From: Proteiniphilum sp. UBA5283
GTDB lineage: Bacteria > Bacteroidota > Bacteroidia > Bacteroidales > Dysgonomonadaceae
Length of the DNA stretch: 19,302 bases
Reading direction: 5' to 3'
NCBI GenBank assembly: GCA_002408485.1
Contig: DHSP01000067.1
Location: forward strand, 1 to 19,302
The position numbers and the translations under genes are program-made. A model generated the notes under the pieces. The model saw only the letters and a list, made by a program, of their open reading frames with translations. It was not told where the DNA came from and did not search any database. This document shows positions 16,819 to 19,302 of the stretch, in pieces; position 1 is the first letter of the stretch, and every line of letters begins with the position of its first letter.

Positions 16819-18972
16819 ATGAAATATCGTTATTCCGTTATTGCATTGTTGTTGTGTTTTTTTAGCTTTTCCGCATTTTCGGGTAGAGGAATGAGAAGCT
16901 TCGCGATTGTCGTTGATGAACAATTGATGGATTCTTGTAGAGCTTCAATCAACAAATATGCTGCTTCTGTTCAAGCAGATGGACTGACAACCCATATCGT
17001 TGTAGACCGTTGGAATATTCCCGACTCCATCCGCACCCGTCTGCATCAACTCTACCTGCACGATCAGCTGGAGGGAGCCGTCTTCATCGGTGATATCCCC
17101 GTGCCCATGATCCGCGATGCACAACATCTGGCCACAGCTTTCAAGATGGATCAGCGGCGTGCATGGGACCGTTCCTCCATCCCCTCCGACCGGTTCTACG
17201 ATGACTTCGACCTGCGGTTCGAATACCTTAAACAGGATTCACTGCAGTCCCTCCTGCATTACTATAGCCTTACAGCGGAGGGAGCCCAGTCTGTGGAGAG
17301 CGAGATCTATACTGCCCGTATCAAGCCACCCAAATATGAAGGCAAGAGCCGCTTTGAGCTGATTGATGCCTTCCTGGAAAAGGCTGTAAGAGAGAAAGCC
17401 ACTGCACGCCAGATATCTCAGATCACCTATTTTGCCGGAAACGGATACAACTCCAACAGCCTGGTGGCCAGGGCCGACGAGCGGCTGTCGCTCACCGGCC
17501 AGTTCTCCGTATTGGCACAGGGAAAGGGCAACCTCAATTACATTGATCATACCTTCGATGAGTTCGTGAAAGGTCGACTCATGGCTGAACTGGAAAGGGA
17601 GGAGCTGGACCTGGCCATCCTACACCACCATGGTGCCGATGACACCCAATATCTGAATGCCAGCCCTTATACCATCATGACCGATAAATGGCTGGAGATG
17701 GCCCGCAAATTCTTTCGCGGAAAGATCCGCAGTGCAAAGGATACTACTGCTTCCAAGCAATATTACATTGACAACTACAATGTGCCGGAATCGTGGGTGA
17801 ACAACGCATTCGACCCCGGGATCATGCTGCAGGACAGCCTGAGCGATGCGGCCATGGATATTCATATTGCCGATCTGGAAGGCTTCACACCCGGAGTTCC
17901 CTTTGTGATGCTCGATGCCTGCTTCAACGGATCTTTCCATCTGGAAGATTATATCAGTGGCCATTACATCTTCAATCCCGGAAAGACTGTCGTGGTCAAG
18001 GCCAACTCGGTGAATACCCTCCAGGATATCTGGACCAATCAGCTGATCGGCCTGCTGGAGCTGGGTGTGAGCGTCGGCAACTGGGCGAAGGAGCAATTCA
18101 CCCTGGAGTCACACCTGATGGGTGATCCCACCTACCGGTATGCGAGCAACCGCAACGATCGTGACGACCTCAGCCGGGCCATTGCCCACCGGAGAAATGA
18201 TCTCAGCTACTGGAAGAGATTGTTGAAGGATAAACACCCCGAGGTGAAGGCCTTGGCCATGAAGATTTTATTTAAGAAGGGGGCGTTGACACCGGATCAG
18301 TTGTACGCAATACAGACGAGTGATGTGAGTCCAACCGTACGGTTGATGGCCTACCATCTGCTGATCCAAAGCGACAGCGAACAGCTGGTGCCTGCCATCG
18401 AGGCGGGACTACATGACAACTATGAACTGATTCGCCGTTTTGCCGCGATGCACGCCGGTGAGAACCAATCTCCCCGGCTCCTCGACGATCTCATGAAGAT
18501 ACGCCTCTCGCCCGGTGTCTCGGAACGTGTCTACTTTCAGGTGAGAGGCGCTGTGGAGCAATATGCGAAAGATGATGCACTGGCTGCTTTCGACAAACAG
18601 CTGGAAGGCAGGAGCGGTAGCTGGTACGAGAAGATAAAAGCAGAGAGAACCAATTTCGAGAGGATTCTTTCCGCAAAAGAGGAGGATATGAAGCAGCTCC
18701 TCGATCGGGAGGTGGAGTCGCGCAACAAGCGATTCAACATCACGGCTCTGCGCAACTCCAACCAGGCTGCCTATCTCGACACGCTGTTCCGCTTCATGAA
18801 GGAGTCGGATGATCAGAACCTCAGACAACTGCTGGCGGAGGCATTCGGCTGGTACACCCGCTCCTGGAAGAAGCAGGAGATCGTCGACTTCTGCCGGGCA
18901 CAGGCCGCCGTGGAAAAGGATGATACCGTGAAAAGGGAACTGCTGCGCACCGTCAGACGACTGACCGATTGA
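16819..18972 (+). CDS. Gingipain-like (clan CD, C25-type) cysteine peptidase with HEAT-like repeats
   Basis: A 717-residue exported protein. The signal peptide covers about residues 1-21 (SVIALLLCFFSFSAFS). The next 420 residues carry gingipain-type landmarks: GAVFIGDIPVP (86-96), IPSDRFYDD (121-129), LAILHHHGADD with probable catalytic His 271 before Gly 272, VPFVMLDACFNGSF with probable catalytic Cys 368, and SHLMGDPTYRY (431-441). The His-Gly and [DA]-C-x-N-G-x-F patterns are those of Porphyromonas gingipains. From about 460 the protein turns helical, with repeats such as HPEVKALAMKIL, SPTVRLMAYHLL and NYELIRRFAAMHA that look like HEAT repeats. There is no gingipain-like propeptide and no obvious type IX secretion C-terminal domain, so a periplasmic location is likely. 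The gene leads an operon with the receptor-like gene 42 nt downstream. Substrate unknown. Confidence 0.8.
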   Translation: MKYRYSVIALLLCFFSFSAFSGRGMRSFAIVVDEQLMDSCRASINKYAASVQADGLTTHIVVDRWNIPDSIRTRLHQLYLHDQLEGAVFIGDIPVPMIRDAQHLATAFKMDQRRAWDRSSIPSDRFYDDFDLRFEYLKQDSLQSLLHYYSLTAEGAQSVESEIYTARIKPPKYEGKSRFELIDAFLEKAVREKATARQISQITYFAGNGYNSNSLVARADERLSLTGQFSVLAQGKGNLNYIDHTFDEFVKGRLMAELEREELDLAILHHHGADDTQYLNASPYTIMTDKWLEMARKFFRGKIRSAKDTTASKQYYIDNYNVPESWVNNAFDPGIMLQDSLSDAAMDIHIADLEGFTPGVPFVMLDACFNGSFHLEDYISGHYIFNPGKTVVVKANSVNTLQDIWTNQLIGLLELGVSVGNWAKEQFTLESHLMGDPTYRYASNRNDRDDLSRAIAHRRNDLSYWKRLLKDKHPEVKALAMKILFKKGALTPDQLYAIQTSDVSPTVRLMAYHLLIQSDSEQLVPAIEAGLHDNYELIRRFAAMHAGENQSPRLLDDLMKIRLSPGVSERVYFQVRGAVEQYAKDDALAAFDKQLEGRSGSWYEKIKAERTNFERILSAKEEDMKQLLDREVESRNKRFNITALRNSNQAAYLDTLFRFMKESDDQNLRQLLAEAFGWYTRSWKKQEIVDFCRAQAAVEKDDTVKRELLRTVRRLTD

Positions 18973-19014
18973 TGCCATCCACGTGATATGATTCAAAAAT
19001 AAAGAGCAAACAGT

Positions 19015-19302
19015 ATGAGCAGAAATCCAATTTTCAATTCGATGATATCGCCAGTGAGAGTGCTGTTGTACGGCACAGCCCTGTTGGGGTTGTGGATTCT
19101 TTCGGCGCAGCATCTTACTGCACAGGAAGCCCTCTCTTCCGTGAGAGGAAGGGTGGTAGAGCAAAATAATCCCACTGTGCCGGTTGAATTTGCCACGGTG
19201 CAGGTGCTCCCGCAAGGGTCGGCCACCACCACCAACAACAAGGGTGAATTTTTCTTCGATCGTCTCTCGCCGGGGCGGGTCAACCTGAAGATCGAATTTC
19301 TG
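19015..19302 (+). CDS. Start of a TonB-dependent-receptor-like outer-membrane protein (partial)
   Basis: The first 96 codons of an open frame that continues past the window edge. A long, basic N-terminus and hydrophobic stretch (VLLYGTALLGLWILSAQHLTA) form a signal peptide, probably cut near LTAQ. The segment after it, SVRGRVVEQNN, VPVEFATVQVLP, TTTNNKGEFFFDRLSPGRVNLKIEF, is the carboxypeptidase-regulatory-like domain that sits ahead of the plug in many Bacteroidetes TonB-dependent receptors. The receptor assignment is inference, because plug and barrel are not visible; other exported proteins also carry this domain. It begins 42 nt after the peptidase gene with no terminator between, so the two are probably co-transcribed. 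Confidence 0.75.
   Translation, partial: MSRNPIFNSMISPVRVLLYGTALLGLWILSAQHLTAQEALSSVRGRVVEQNNPTVPVEFATVQVLPQGSATTTNNKGEFFFDRLSPGRVNLKIEFL

Noticed and set aside
18409..19215. Long antisense open frame (268 codons) across the peptidase 3' end and receptor start
   Set aside because: Its product has no family features, and both genes on the plus strand have clear motifs and a shared operon layout.

Overview
The window looks like a chromosomal segment from a Bacteroidales bacterium. Five of the six promoter candidates carry a clear Bacteroidetes-type -7 element (TAnnTTTG), most with a TTTG-like -33 element about 17-20 nt upstream, and strong Shine-Dalgarno sites are absent. The gene families also fit: a UvrA with a Bacteroidetes-like first zinc module, a Bacteroidetes-type alpha-2-macroglobulin, a DUF1573 protein, MeaB, and the start of a TonB-dependent-receptor-like outer-membrane protein. 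A Dysgonomonadaceae relative such as Proteiniphilum or Petrimonas is a guess from general resemblance only.

Left block (1-4478, minus strand): a GH23-type lytic transglycosylase, uvrA and tpx (atypical 2-Cys thiol peroxidase) run in the same direction. The first two are 32 nt apart and probably co-transcribed. Centre-left (4671-7649, plus strand): a 992-residue protein joins a degenerate receiver domain, an apparently intact receiver domain and the nucleotide-binding domain of PEP synthase/PPDK, but has no phosphohistidine or PEP-binding domain. It is transcribed divergently from the transglycosylase, with a promoter visible on each strand.

Centre (7650-8700): an AT-rich stretch holds a small lipoprotein gene with two tandem Ig-like (BIG2-type) domains, closed by a hairpin terminator. 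Right-centre (8873-16355): a 1948-residue alpha-2-macroglobulin whose thioester site appears lost, then a DUF1573 protein, then meaB. The meaB promoter is embedded in the terminator that precedes it.

Right (16370-19302): an unlisted tRNA-Glu(CTC) gene, a 327-nt AT-rich leader, a gingipain-like (clan CD) cysteine peptidase carrying HEAT-like repeats, and 42 nt later the start of an outer-membrane receptor-like gene that runs off the edge.

Several products act in the envelope (transglycosylase, Ig-like lipoprotein, macroglobulin, DUF1573, peptidase, receptor), but nothing ties them into one pathway. The best candidates for undescribed biology are the peptidase-HEAT/receptor pair, the receiver-PPDK_N fusion, the thioester-less macroglobulin, and promoters overlapping terminator-like hairpins.
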